NCBI GenBank assembly: GCA_937891045.1
Contig: CALBEV010000030.1
Span: 1 to 12,317, forward strand
DNA length: 12,317 bases
From: an uncultured Burkholderiales bacterium
Lineage (GTDB): Bacteria > Pseudomonadota > Gammaproteobacteria > Burkholderiales > Burkholderiaceae
Direction of reading: 5' to 3'
The position numbers and the translations under genes were made by a program. The notes under the pieces were generated by a model. That model made no database searches. It saw nothing but the letters and a program-made list of their open reading frames with translations, and was not told where the DNA came from. Below are positions 1 through 9,231 of this stretch, one piece after another. Position 1 is the stretch's first letter; each line of letters begins with the position of its first letter.

Positions 1-54
<54 letters not shown>

Positions 55-73
55 ATTGGGTGTCGAGCCCGAC

Positions 74-79
74 AGTATA
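74..79 (-). promoter_or_regulatory. Candidate -10 box for the tRNA-Ala gene
   Basis: On the minus strand TATACT (5 of 6 to TATAAT) is followed by a GC-rich stretch GTCGGGC, the kind of discriminator found at growth-rate and stringently controlled stable-RNA promoters. A start about 7 nt downstream would leave a leader of roughly 12 nt before the tRNA. The -35 region would fall inside the last codons of gltX and is not a good match. The tRNA could instead be cut from a gltX read-through transcript, since no terminator is visible between them. Confidence 0.4.
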
Positions 80-88
80 ACCAGATTT

Positions 89-1474
89 TCAAGCACCATT
101 GATTCGAGCCAAAACTTTGTCTTGGCCGCACAGCGTCAGCACGGCATCCAGCGAGGGGGTTTGGGGTGTGCCCATCACCAAAACCCGCACTGGCATGGCC
201 AATTGCGGCATCTTGAGGCCTTGCTCGGTCAACACGGCTTTGATGGCGTCGCTGATGGCCGGTGTGGACCATTCAGACAGCGCGGCCAACTTGTCAGACA
301 ACAGTTGCAAGGCCGGACGAACTGCATCGGTCACGTGCTTGGCCACGTCTTCGGCGCTGGGGTGCACAACGGCGTAAAAGGCTTTGGCCCAATGCGCCAG
401 TGCCACGGTGGTGTCGCAACGGTCTTTGAACAAACCGCAAATGGCTGGCAAACGCGCATCTGAAGTGATACCCAGGTGTTGCAACTGCGCTTGGACCAAA
501 GGGGCCAGGGCATCGTCTGACATGGCTTTCAAATGTTGGGCGTTGACCCAACGCAGTTTGGCTTCGTCAAATTGCGCGGCGCTTTTGCCCAAGTGGTCCA
601 GGTTGAACCATTGCACAAACTGGGCGCTGCTGAAAATTTCATCGTCCCCATGGCTCCAGCCCAAGCGAGCCAAATAGTTCACCATGGCTTCAGGCAAAAA
701 GCCCTCATCGCGGAATTGCGTCACCGGCTTGGCACCGGTGCGCTTGCTGAGTTTGTCGCCCTGCTCGTTCAGCACGGTGGGCAAATGCGCGTACACCGGT
801 GGCGTGTAGGCCAAGGCGTTGAAGATATGGATTTGCCGAGGCGTGTTGTTCACATGGTCATCGCCGCGAATCACATGGGTGATGGCCATGTCGATGTCAT
901 CGACCACCACGCAAAAGTTGTAGGTGGGTGTGCCATCGGGGCGGGCAATCACCAAATCATCCAACTCGGTGTTGCGAATCTCGATGCGCCCTTTCACCTT
1001 GTCGTCCCAACTGACCGTGCCAGTCAGGGGTGTTTTGAAGCGCAACACGGGTTGCACACCGGCAGGAATGGCAGGCAAGGTTTTGCCTTCATCGGGTCGC
1101 CAGGTGCCATCGTAGCGCGGTTTTTCTTTGGCCGCCATTTGGCGTTCACGCAAGGCATCCAACTCGGCCACACTCGTGTAACAGGGGTAAACATGGCCTG
1201 CAGCTTGCAACTGCGCCAGCACTTCCTTGTAGCGGTCCATGCGCTGCATTTGGTAGAACGGGCCTTCGTCATGGTTCAAGCCCAGCCACGCCATGCCTTC
1301 CAAAATCACATCCACGGCTTCGTGCGAAGAGCGCTCGACATCGGTGTCTTCAATGCGCAAGATGAAGTCGCCACCGGTGGCTCGCGCAAACGCCCAAGGG
1401 TAGAGCGCCGAGCGGATGTTGCCCAGGTGAATGAAGCCGGTGGGGGATGGTGCGAATCGGGTGCGGGTGTGCAT
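89..1474 (-). CDS. gltX: Glutamyl-tRNA synthetase (GluRS)
   Basis: A class I aminoacyl-tRNA synthetase that charges tRNA-Glu with glutamate in the cytoplasm. The 461-residue product opens with the family signature RFAPSPTG, then the HIGH-type ATP motif HLGN (residues 16-19) and the KMSKS-type loop KLSKR (241-245); the anticodon-binding half follows. Of the zinc ligands of the E. coli enzyme, Cys98 is kept, but the next position (100) is Thr and the YDGTW segment (121-125) lacks the later Cys, so this is a zinc-free version, as I recall for Burkholderiales. The start is set at the ATG at 1474, because [11 protein letters not shown] aligns with known N-termini; an in-frame TTG at 1498 would overlap metZ. 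Neither start has a clear ribosome-binding site. Last gene of the folC-gltX run, 10 nt after metZ. Confidence 0.96.
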   Translation of the reverse strand: MHTRTRFAPSPTGFIHLGNIRSALYPWAFARATGGDFILRIEDTDVERSSHEAVDVILEGMAWLGLNHDEGPFYQMQRMDRYKEVLAQLQAAGHVYPCYTSVAELDALRERQMAAKEKPRYDGTWRPDEGKTLPAIPAGVQPVLRFKTPLTGTVSWDDKVKGRIEIRNTELDDLVIARPDGTPTYNFCVVVDDIDMAITHVIRGDDHVNNTPRQIHIFNALAYTPPVYAHLPTVLNEQGDKLSKRTGAKPVTQFRDEGFLPEAMVNYLARLGWSHGDDEIFSSAQFVQWFNLDHLGKSAAQFDEAKLRWVNAQHLKAMSDDALAPLVQAQLQHLGITSDARLPAICGLFKDRCDTTVALAHWAKAFYAVVHPSAEDVAKHVTDAVRPALQLLSDKLAALSEWSTPAISDAIKAVLTEQGLKMPQLAMPVRVLVMGTPQTPSLDAVLTLCGQDKVLARINGA

Positions 1475-1484
1475 GTGCAGGTGT

Positions 1485-2696
1485 TTAGAAGGTTTCAAGG
1501 CCGCGCAACAAATCGGTTTTCATGTCGTCCAGGTGTTCAAGACCCACAGCCACGCGTATCAAGCCTTGGCCAATGCCCGCCACTTGGCGTTGATCTTCAC
1601 TGAGCTTGCCGTGCGAGGTGCTGGCCGGGTGGGCGAGCAAGGTTTTGGTGTCGCCCAAGTTGGTGCACAAGGACAACACCTGCAAGCTGTCGAGCACATG
1701 AAAGGCCCGGGCACGGGCTTGTTCGGCATCCTTGGCTTTGACATCAAAGGACAAGACGGCGCCGCCCATGTTGGACATTTGCTTCATCGACAAGGCGTGT
1801 TGCGGATGGCTTTTCAAGCTGGGGTAATGCACTTTGGCAACGCTGGGGTGTTGTTCCAACCACTGGGCCAAGGCATGGGCACGCTCACTCTGCGCACGCA
1901 TGCGGATGTCCAAGGTTTCCAAGCCCTTCAAGACCACCCATGCATTGAACGGTGCCAACACCATGCCGCTGTTTTTCATGACTGGCAAAAACTTTTCCAG
2001 CACCATGGCTTCACTGGCACACAAAGCACCGGCCATGACACGCCCTTGGCCGTCCAAATACTTGGTGCCCGAATGCATGATGATGTCGGCGCCCATGTCG
2101 ATGGGGCGCTGCAAGACAGGCGTGGCAAAACAATTGTCCAGCGCCAGCAAAGCGCCTGCGTTGTGCGCCATGTCGGCCAACGCGGCAATGTCACACACAT
2201 CGGTGAGTGGGTTGGTGGGCGTTTCAGCAAACAACAACTTGGTGTTGGGTTGAATCGCCGCTTGCCAGGCGGCCAAATCGGTTTGCGGCACCATGGTGGA
2301 GGTGACGCCAAAACGCGCAAACTCGGAGCCAATCAGTTTGATGGTCGAGCCAAACATCGACTGCGAATACACCACGTGGTCCCCCGCTTTGAGCAAGCTG
2401 AACAACATGAGTGTGATGGCGGACATGCCACTCGATGTGGCGATGCAGGCTTCGGTGCCCTCCAAGGCTGCCAAACGCATCTCAAAACTGCTGACTGTGG
2501 GGTTGCCTGCGCGGCCATAGGTGTAGCCGTCTTCGTCACCGGCAAATCGATCGGCCGAGGCTTGCGCAGAGGGCTGCACATAGCCGCTGGTGAGGAACAA
2601 GGCTTCGGAGTTTTCGCCATATTGGCTTTTCTCCACAGCCAAGCGAACCGCCAAGGTTTCAAGGTGCAATGGATGAGGAACTTTGGGGTCAGTCAT
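1485..2696 (-). CDS. metZ: O-succinylhomoserine sulfhydrylase (MetZ)
   Basis: A PLP enzyme of the Cys/Met metabolism family that replaces the succinyl group of O-succinylhomoserine with sulfide to give homocysteine, bypassing cystathionine. At 403 residues it has normal length. Visible features are YTYGR near 58-62 (phosphate binding and active-site Tyr), the PLP-ring Asp in ALDNCFATP (about 187), and the Schiff-base Lys212 in [13 protein letters not shown]. The LDGQGRV stretch after the lysine is typical of MetZ rather than MetB or MetC. The C-terminal domain ends with the [11 protein letters not shown] segment that contacts substrate. The acyl donor (succinyl versus acetyl) cannot be proved from sequence alone. 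ATG start 5 nt after the purF stop with no Shine-Dalgarno sequence, which suggests translational coupling. purF-metZ adjacency is familiar from betaproteobacteria. Confidence 0.94.
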   Translation of the reverse strand: MTDPKVPHPLHLETLAVRLAVEKSQYGENSEALFLTSGYVQPSAQASADRFAGDEDGYTYGRAGNPTVSSFEMRLAALEGTEACIATSSGMSAITLMLFSLLKAGDHVVYSQSMFGSTIKLIGSEFARFGVTSTMVPQTDLAAWQAAIQPNTKLLFAETPTNPLTDVCDIAALADMAHNAGALLALDNCFATPVLQRPIDMGADIIMHSGTKYLDGQGRVMAGALCASEAMVLEKFLPVMKNSGMVLAPFNAWVVLKGLETLDIRMRAQSERAHALAQWLEQHPSVAKVHYPSLKSHPQHALSMKQMSNMGGAVLSFDVKAKDAEQARARAFHVLDSLQVLSLCTNLGDTKTLLAHPASTSHGKLSEDQRQVAGIGQGLIRVAVGLEHLDDMKTDLLRGLETF

Positions 2697-2701
2697 GGCG
2701 T

Positions 2702-4215
<1,514 letters not shown>

Positions 4216-4216
<1 letters not shown>

Positions 4217-4698
4217 CAGGACACCAACCTTTCCAATTGCACCGGCAAGATGGGTTTGAAAAACTTCACACCTTCATCGGCCGACTGCGCCACCCAAGAA
4301 TTCATCCAAGCGGGGGATGTTTTGACAGGCGTCAAGCCCACCACCACCGACACCGCCATCAAGGCAATGCCACCGCGCATCACACCAAACACACCACCCA
4401 TGAAGCGGTCTAACAGCCCTAAGCCCACCACCGCCACCAAGCGGCTCACCAAAGCACTCAAGAGGCTCATGCCCAGCCACACGGCCACGAATACCAACAA
4501 CCAACCCGCCAAGTAGCGCAGGTTGTCACCCCAGTCGGGCGGCAGCTGCGCCGCCATGTCTGCGGCATATTTGGAGGACAACAAAAAACCCAGCAACCAA
4601 GCCGCCAAGGCCATGGTTTCGCGGATGACGCCGCGCCACAAACCCAACAAACAAGACATCAGCAACACGGCCAATAAAACCCCATCCAGTGCACCCAT
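4216..4698 (-). CDS. cvpA: CvpA family inner-membrane protein
   Basis: A 160-residue, strongly hydrophobic protein of the CvpA family. Four membrane segments can be placed at about 5-20, 29-42, 62-83 and 103-121. The family hallmark is visible: an early GxxRG-type turn (GLWRGVIRE, 19-27) and a second glycine-rich stretch (LDRFMGGVFGVMRGG, 96-110). In E. coli CvpA was named for its need in colicin V production, and the family has been linked to envelope homeostasis; its biochemical role is not settled. The position between a SPOR protein and purF is the conserved one. The ATG lies 2 nt after the stop of the SPOR gene, without a clear ribosome-binding site. Family assignment is firm, function is not. 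Confidence 0.9.
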
Positions 4699-4700
4699 GT

Positions 4701-5420
4701 TCAGAGCGTCAACACGGCTGCAGTGAGGTTCAAAGCCTTGACCTTGGTCACTGTTTTTTGAGCGTCTTCTTTGCTGGCGAACGGTCCGATGCGCACACGG
4801 GTGCGCTTGCCGTCTTTGGTTTGCGCCACATGCACATAGGTTTTGAGACCGGCTTTTTCCAACTTGGCCCGCACTTCCCTGACCTTGTCCTCGTCAGAGA
4901 AGGCGCCCACTTGCACGATGAAGCGCGGTGCGTCATCGGTTTTGCCAGCATCAGTGTCGGGTTTGGTGGTGTTGAGCACTTCTTCTTTGGGTGCAGCTTT
5001 GGTCTCAGCGACTTTGTTCTCAGCGGGCTTGGCCTCAGGCTTCTTCACGTCGGCCACAGGCAGCTCGGGCTGCTTGGCCATGTCTTTGGGCTCGGGTTCG
5101 GGGGCTTGCGAAGCAGGTGCTTTCACGTCATCGGGAACCGGCGCTTGGGCTTCCACCACAGGCGGGGCTGTGGGGGCTTGGCTGGGGCGCACCGCATCAC
5201 GTTCAGGCATGTCGATGCGAATGTCAGAAGCCAGTTCGCGCGGTTTGGTGTCAAACACAAGGGGGAACCCAATGACAGCGATCAACACCAAGACCGTGGC
5301 ACCGATCAATCGGTGGCGGGCGCGTTGTCGCAACACATCCATGCTTTGGGCTTCGCCTTTGTCGGCGTTGCGTTCTTCGGCGGAAGCCGTGGATGGGGAA
5401 CGGGACTTGAAAAACGCCAT
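4701..5420 (-). CDS. SPOR-domain inner-membrane protein (DedD/FtsN-like)
   Basis: A 239-residue bitopic protein. It has a short charged cytoplasmic part (1-37), one membrane segment (about 38-56), a long Pro/Ala/Lys/Glu linker (about 75-164) that should span the periplasm, and a C-terminal SPOR domain (about 166-239) starting FIVQVGAF and containing the RVRIGPF core. SPOR domains bind glycan strands denuded of stem peptides at the division septum, so a cell-division or septal role is likely. It occupies the position that dedD has in the E. coli folC-dedD-cvpA-purF order, so it is best called DedD-like by synteny; FtsN-like naming is also common for such proteins. ATG 10 nt after the folC stop, with at most a weak GAAG ribosome-binding site. 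Confidence 0.9.
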   Translation of the reverse strand: MAFFKSRSPSTASAEERNADKGEAQSMDVLRQRARHRLIGATVLVLIAVIGFPLVFDTKPRELASDIRIDMPERDAVRPSQAPTAPPVVEAQAPVPDDVKAPASQAPEPEPKDMAKQPELPVADVKKPEAKPAENKVAETKAAPKEEVLNTTKPDTDAGKTDDAPRFIVQVGAFSDEDKVREVRAKLEKAGLKTYVHVAQTKDGKRTRVRIGPFASKEDAQKTVTKVKALNLTAAVLTL

Positions 5421-5430
5421 GTTTGTGACT

Positions 5431-6735
5431 TCAGGTAGGCAGATCGGCAGTCAAGCGGCCAGGAATTCCCTGCTGAAGAACCCCGCCAACGGTGAAGAAC
5501 GAACCAAAAACAAGAATTCTATCAGCGGGGTCTGCGCGACCCAGGGCCAAGGCCAGTGCCGCCGAGGGGCTGTCCACCTCGACCGCTGTGGCCTTCGCGG
5601 GCGGCGATGAAGCCTGCCAAACCTGGTGCAAATGCGCGGCAGTGGCTGCGCGTGGCGTGGGCAAATCGCAGAAATACCAATGCTCCACCAAGAGCAACAA
5701 GCGTTTGAGGAGTCCTGGCAAATCTTTGTCGAGCATGGCCCCCACCACGGCATGGGTGCCAGGGTAAAAGCCCATGGCATCCAGGTTGTGGGCCAAGGCT
5801 GCTGTGGCATGCGGGTTGTGGGCGACATCGAGCACGATGGACGGTTGCCCCGGCAAAATTTGAAAACGCCCCGGCCATTCCACCAAAGACAGCCCCAAGC
5901 GAATGGCTTGCGCCGTGACCGGCAGTTGGGGCCGCATGGCCTCGAGCGCCGCCAACACACCCGCAGCATTCAGCAACTGGTTGGCGCCTCGCAAAGCGGG
6001 GTAGGCCAAGCCGCTGTAGGTGCGCCCCCTGCCCTTCCAGGTCCATTGCTGGGCGTCGCCCGAGAATTGAAAATCTGTGCCGACACACCAGACATCGGTC
6101 TGCAAGCTGTGGGCATGGGCCAAGACAGATGCAGGAGGTGAAGGGTCACACACCACCACCGGTCGGCCGCTGCGCATGATGCCTGCCTTTTCAAAGCCAA
6201 TCGCCTCGCGCGTGCCTCCCAACAATTCGATGTGGTCCAGATCGATGCTGGTGATGACCGCGCAATCTGCATCCAAGATGTTGACCGCGTCCAAGCGTCC
6301 GCCCAAACCCACTTCCAAAATCACCACATCCAGATTCGCGTCGGCCAAAAAAGCAAACAAGGCCAGGCTGGTGAATTCAAAATAACTCAGTGACACTTGT
6401 CCACGGGCGGCTTCGACTTTTTCGAAATAAGGCAGCAGCTGTGCGGCCTGCGCAGGCCTGCCTTGCAATCGGCAACGTTCTTCGAAATGCACCAAGTGCG
6501 GCGAGGTGTACAAACCAGTTTTGTAGCCCGCATGGCGCAGCACCGACTCCAGCATGGCGCAGGTGGAACCTTTGCCATTGGTGCCAGCCACGGTGATGAC
6601 CGGGCATGGCATGGTCAATTGCATGGTTTGCGCAACTTCCTTGATGCGTTCCAAGCCCATGTCAATGGTTTGAGGGTGCAATTGCTCGCAATGGCGAAGC
6701 CAGTCCTGTAAATTCATCCAAGAATTGTCGCCCAT
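5431..6735 (-). CDS. folC: Bifunctional dihydrofolate synthase / folylpolyglutamate synthase
   Basis: Adds glutamate to dihydropteroate to make dihydrofolate and extends folates to polyglutamates, keeping them in the cell and fit for one-carbon enzymes. It is a Mur-ligase-type ATPase of 434 residues. The P-loop is GTNGKGS (51-57), the LGGRLDAVN segment lies near 144-152, the lysine expected to be carbamylated is in FEKAGI (Lys183), and the C-terminal domain begins near DVAHNP (303-308). The first ATG (6735) and a second in-frame ATG (6717, MNLQDWLRHCEQLHP) both lack a good ribosome-binding site. The second fits the usual N-terminus and the candidate promoter better, so the first six residues are uncertain. 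First gene of the minus-strand run, divergent from the glycine-zipper gene. Confidence 0.95.
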   Translation of the reverse strand: MGDNSWMNLQDWLRHCEQLHPQTIDMGLERIKEVAQTMQLTMPCPVITVAGTNGKGSTCAMLESVLRHAGYKTGLYTSPHLVHFEERCRLQGRPAQAAQLLPYFEKVEAARGQVSLSYFEFTSLALFAFLADANLDVVILEVGLGGRLDAVNILDADCAVITSIDLDHIELLGGTREAIGFEKAGIMRSGRPVVVCDPSPPASVLAHAHSLQTDVWCVGTDFQFSGDAQQWTWKGRGRTYSGLAYPALRGANQLLNAAGVLAALEAMRPQLPVTAQAIRLGLSLVEWPGRFQILPGQPSIVLDVAHNPHATAALAHNLDAMGFYPGTHAVVGAMLDKDLPGLLKRLLLLVEHWYFCDLPTPRAATAAHLHQVWQASSPPAKATAVEVDSPSAALALALGRADPADRILVFGSFFTVGGVLQQGIPGRLTADLPT

Positions 6736-6737
6736 TC

Positions 6738-6766
6738 ACAATGGATGGTTTCTTGTGCTGGGTCAA
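6738..6766 (-). promoter_or_regulatory. Weak candidate promoter for the folC-gltX operon
   Basis: In the 91-nt spacer between the divergent starts, the minus strand has TTGACC (6761-6766, 5 of 6 to TTGACA), a 17-nt spacer, then CATTGT (6738-6743), which matches TATAAT in only 3 positions. Transcription would begin near 6731, just inside the first possible folC codon, which would favour the second ATG at 6717. No clear promoter for the plus-strand gene is visible in the same spacer, only its ribosome-binding site. Confidence 0.25.
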
Positions 6767-6815
6767 CCAGGCAGGCCCAGATGGCGTTAACCTTGTGTCA
6801 CGCTTATCCCTACTT

Positions 6816-6820
6816 AGGAG
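6816..6820 (+). promoter_or_regulatory. Shine-Dalgarno site of the glycine-zipper gene
   Basis: AGGAG stands 6 nt before the ATG at 6827, a near-ideal ribosome-binding site. It fixes this start and is clearly stronger than any in the opposite operon. Confidence 0.85.
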
Positions 6821-6826
6821 CAACCC

Positions 6827-7375
6827 ATGCGTTTTACCCCCCTCTCTCTGGCTTTAGCTGCTTTGATTCCTGCAAGCCCTGTGTTGGCCCAAGAAGTTGG
6901 CCGGGTCATTTCCAGCACCCCCATCATTCAACAAGTGGCTGTGCCGCGCCAGGTGTGCACTCAACAGCAAGTCACGGTTCAGAAAAACAAATCCGGCGCA
7001 GGTGCTGCGATGGGCGCGATTGCAGGCGGCACCATCGGCCATGCCTTGGGGCGTGACAGCGCTTTGGGCACCGCCATCGGCATGTTTGGTGGCGCCATCT
7101 TGGGCGACAAAATCGAAGGTGCACCAGCGCCCGAAACGCGCCAAGTGCAAAGTTGCACCACCCAAAATTTCTACGAAAACCGCACGGTTTCTTACCATGT
7201 GTTGTATGAATACGCGGGCAAACAATACAGCGTGCAAATGCCGCAAGACCCCGGCCCCACGGTGCGTTTGCAAATCACACCGGTGGTTAGCAACTTGCCG
7301 CCAGCACCGCCGCCGGTGGTGCCCATGCCAGCCCAAAACATGGTGCCGCCACCGGGTTCTGCGCCCACCATGTGA
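6827..7375 (+). CDS. Exported glycine-zipper 2TM-domain protein
   Basis: A 182-residue envelope protein of unknown role. Residues 1-21 form a clear signal peptide with the cleavage motif VLA before QE. There is no lipobox cysteine, so it is probably periplasmic or outer-membrane associated rather than a lipoprotein. Residues about 57-93 form the glycine zipper (SGAGAAMGAIAGG, then MFGGAILGDKIEG) seen in the Rickettsia 17-kDa antigen and SlyB-like families, expected to insert as a short helical hairpin. Two cysteines flank the zipper (Cys44 and Cys110) and could form a disulfide. The mature C-terminus is Pro-rich (about 157-182). Members often act in envelope integrity, but nothing here shows the specific job. 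It is a single-gene unit with a strong ribosome-binding site and its own terminator. Confidence 0.88.
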   Translation: MRFTPLSLALAALIPASPVLAQEVGRVISSTPIIQQVAVPRQVCTQQQVTVQKNKSGAGAAMGAIAGGTIGHALGRDSALGTAIGMFGGAILGDKIEGAPAPETRQVQSCTTQNFYENRTVSYHVLYEYAGKQYSVQMPQDPGPTVRLQITPVVSNLPPAPPPVVPMPAQNMVPPPGSAPTM

Positions 7376-7397
7376 GCCCTGCTCGAGGTCCCACACG

Positions 7398-7424
7398 AAG
7401 CCGCTGCGAACCAGCGGCTTTTTT
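7398..7424 (+). terminator. Rho-independent terminator after the glycine-zipper gene
   Basis: A 9-bp perfect stem, AAGCCGCTG (7398-7406) with CAGCGGCTT (7412-7420), a 5-nt loop CGAAC, and a run of six T ending at 7424. It begins 22 nt after the stop codon and separates this gene from argG. Confidence 0.92.
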
Positions 7425-7439
7425 GTGGCCGCCATCGTT

Positions 7440-7469
7440 TCGCCAAACCCAGTGCCCGTGCCCTAGAAT
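7440..7469 (+). promoter_or_regulatory. Likely promoter of argG-ppnP
   Basis: The -10 box TAGAAT (7464-7469) matches TATAAT in 5 of 6 positions. TCGCCA (7440-7445), 4 of 6 to TTGACA, lies 18 nt upstream. Transcription would start near 7476 and leave a short leader of about 23 nt, with no room for a riboswitch or a leader peptide. No arginine-repressor box was recognised. Confidence 0.45.
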
Positions 7470-7498
7470 CCCGCCTTTGTTTTTCACTGGTGTGACTC

Positions 7499-8809
7499 AT
7501 GCGCAAAACCCAGCCAAGCACTGGCCAAACCCAAGCCCCTCAACGCGTTGTCTTGGCCTATTCAGGCGGCTTGGACACCTCCATCATCCTCAAGTGGTTG
7601 CAAGACGAGTACCACTGCGAGGTGGTCACCTTCACCGCGGACATTGGCCAAGGCGAGGAAATCGAACCGGCCCGTGCCAAAGCCATCAAGATGGGCATCA
7701 AGCCGCAAAACATCTTCATTGAAGATCTGCGCGAAGAATTTGTGCGCGACTTTGTCTTCCCCATGTTCCGCGCCAATGCACTGTACGAAGGCGAATACCT
7801 GTTGGGCACCTCGATTGCACGCCCGCTGATCGCCAAGCGTTTGGTGGAGATTGCCCGCAAAACCAAGGCCGATGCGATCAGCCACGGTGCCACCGGCAAG
7901 GGCAACGACCAAGTGCGGTTCGAGTTGGGCGCTTATGCCCTCATGCCCAACGTGAAGATCATCGCGCCTTGGCGTGAATGGGATTTGCTGTCACGCGAAA
8001 AACTCATGCGCTACGCGGACCAGCACGGTATTCCTGTGGATGGTGCCAAGCGCAAAGGCCCCGCGCCTTATTCCATGGATGCGAATTTGCTTCACATCAG
8101 CTATGAAGGCGGCATTTTGGAAGATCCGAATTACGCGCCCGAAGACAGCATGTGGCGCTTGACGGTCAGCCCTGAAAAAGCACCGAACAAACCGCAAATC
8201 ATCGAACTCACCTACAAGCATGGTGATGTGGTGGCCATCGACGGCGTGCGCATGAGCCCGGCCAAAGTGTTGGCGCACTTGAACACGGTGGGCGGCAAGC
8301 ACGGCATTGGCCGCTTGGACAAAGTGGAAAACCGCTACGTGGGCATGAAAAGCCGGGGCTGCTATGAAACCCCGGGCGGCACCATTTTGTTGTCGGGCCA
8401 CCGCGCCATCGAGTCCATCACCCTGGACCGCGAAGTGTTGGCACTCAAAGAAGACCTGATGCCGCGTTATGCACGCTTGGTTTACAACGGCTACTGGTTC
8501 AGCCCCGAGCGCGAACTGTTGCAGGGGCTGATCGATGCGTCGCAAGCCACCGCCAACGGCAAAGTGCGTCTGAAGCTCTACAAGGGCACCATCATGTGCG
8601 TGGGCCGTGAAAGCAAAACCGACAGCTTGTTTGACACCCGCATCGCCACCTTCGACGACGACGGCGGTGCTTACAACCAAGCCGACGCCGGTGGGTTCAT
8701 CAAGCTCAATGCCTTGCGCATGCGCATTGCGGGCAACTTGAAAAACGAACGCGCTGCACGTGCAGCCAAAACCACCACCCGCAAAACCACTGCAAAGAAA
8801 AAGGCCTGA
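7499..8809 (+). CDS. argG: Argininosuccinate synthase
   Basis: Joins citrulline and aspartate with ATP to give argininosuccinate, the penultimate step of arginine synthesis, in the cytoplasm. It belongs to the shorter, common bacterial type. The ATP pyrophosphatase loop is [12 protein letters not shown] (17-28), and the second signature [15 protein letters not shown] follows (128-142). The protein is 436 residues, longer than the usual about 400. An N-terminal arm of some 15 residues has no alternative in-frame start after it, and a C-terminal tail (about 408-436) is made almost only of Ala, Lys, Arg and Thr. The ATG has only a poor ribosome-binding site. It has its own promoter and is followed 2 nt later by ppnP. 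The enzyme call is secure; the tail is unusual. Confidence 0.96.
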   Translation: MRKTQPSTGQTQAPQRVVLAYSGGLDTSIILKWLQDEYHCEVVTFTADIGQGEEIEPARAKAIKMGIKPQNIFIEDLREEFVRDFVFPMFRANALYEGEYLLGTSIARPLIAKRLVEIARKTKADAISHGATGKGNDQVRFELGAYALMPNVKIIAPWREWDLLSREKLMRYADQHGIPVDGAKRKGPAPYSMDANLLHISYEGGILEDPNYAPEDSMWRLTVSPEKAPNKPQIIELTYKHGDVVAIDGVRMSPAKVLAHLNTVGGKHGIGRLDKVENRYVGMKSRGCYETPGGTILLSGHRAIESITLDREVLALKEDLMPRYARLVYNGYWFSPERELLQGLIDASQATANGKVRLKLYKGTIMCVGRESKTDSLFDTRIATFDDDGGAYNQADAGGFIKLNALRMRIAGNLKNERAARAAKTTTRKTTAKKKA

Positions 8810-8811
8810 CC

Positions 8812-9129
8812 ATGGTGACCGAACAATTGCAAGGCGCAAGCGTCGCCGCCAAAGCCAATGTGTTTTTCGACGGCAAATGCGTCAGCCACACGGTGATGTT
8901 GGCCAATGGCGAGAAAAAATCCGTCGGCGTGGTGCTGCCCGCGCACCTGACTTTCAACACGGCTGCGGCTGAAATCATGGAATGCGTGGCCGGTGCTTGT
9001 GAATACAAATTGGCTGGCTCCGATGCTTGGCAACATGCAGGCCCTGGCGACAAATTCAATGTCGCAGCCAACTCGTCATTTGAAATCAAAGTGGCCGAGG
9101 CGTATCACTACATCTGCCACTTTGGTTGA
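8812..9129 (+). CDS. ppnP: Pyrimidine/purine nucleoside phosphorylase (PpnP, DUF1255)
   Basis: A 105-residue single-domain cupin-fold protein of the PpnP/YaiE family. The E. coli member splits several purine and pyrimidine nucleosides with phosphate to give free base and ribose 1-phosphate. Family landmarks seen are NVFFDGK near the start, the SVGVVLPAHLTFNTAAAEIMECVAG core, and the GDKFNVAANSSFEIKV segment with the closing YHYICHFG. Length is close to that of E. coli YaiE. The AAGG ribosome-binding site (8801-8804) is built into the last codons of argG, 7 nt before the ATG, so the two genes form a transcriptional unit. A metabolic reason for linking nucleoside salvage to arginine synthesis is not evident. 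Confidence 0.9.
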   Translation: MVTEQLQGASVAAKANVFFDGKCVSHTVMLANGEKKSVGVVLPAHLTFNTAAAEIMECVAGACEYKLAGSDAWQHAGPGDKFNVAANSSFEIKVAEAYHYICHFG

Positions 9130-9151
9130 TGGACGGTTTATTCCAGCAAGC

Positions 9152-9178
9152 AAAAGGCCCCGCGAGGGGCCTTTTTTT
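9152..9178 (+). terminator. Strong terminator, probably bidirectional, between convergent genes
   Basis: AAAAGGCCCC (9152-9161), loop GCGA, GGGGCCTTTT (9166-9175), then T to 9178: a 10-bp stem with a seven-T run in the plus direction for argG-ppnP. Read on the minus strand the same stem ends in four T, so it can also stop transcripts of the gene that ends at 9232. The rest of the 102-nt spacer holds nothing else I recognise. Confidence 0.93.
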
Positions 9179-9231
9179 CGCCTGCCAAAGAAGTCGTCAG
9201 GGCAGCTTCATGAGGCGCACAGCGCGTGCAG

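Noticed and set aside
1475..1498. A TTG start for gltX at 1498, overlapping the end of metZ.
   Set aside because: The ATG at 1474 gives the usual GluRS N-terminus; the extra eight residues have no counterpart in the family and TTG has no ribosome-binding site.
6787..6816. A possible promoter (TTAACC ... TACTTA) for the glycine-zipper gene.
   Set aside because: The -10 part matches in only two positions and runs into the Shine-Dalgarno site, leaving no leader.
7991..8839. A 282-codon minus-strand frame opposite argG.
   Set aside because: Antisense shadow of a conserved enzyme; no recognisable domain and no start signals.
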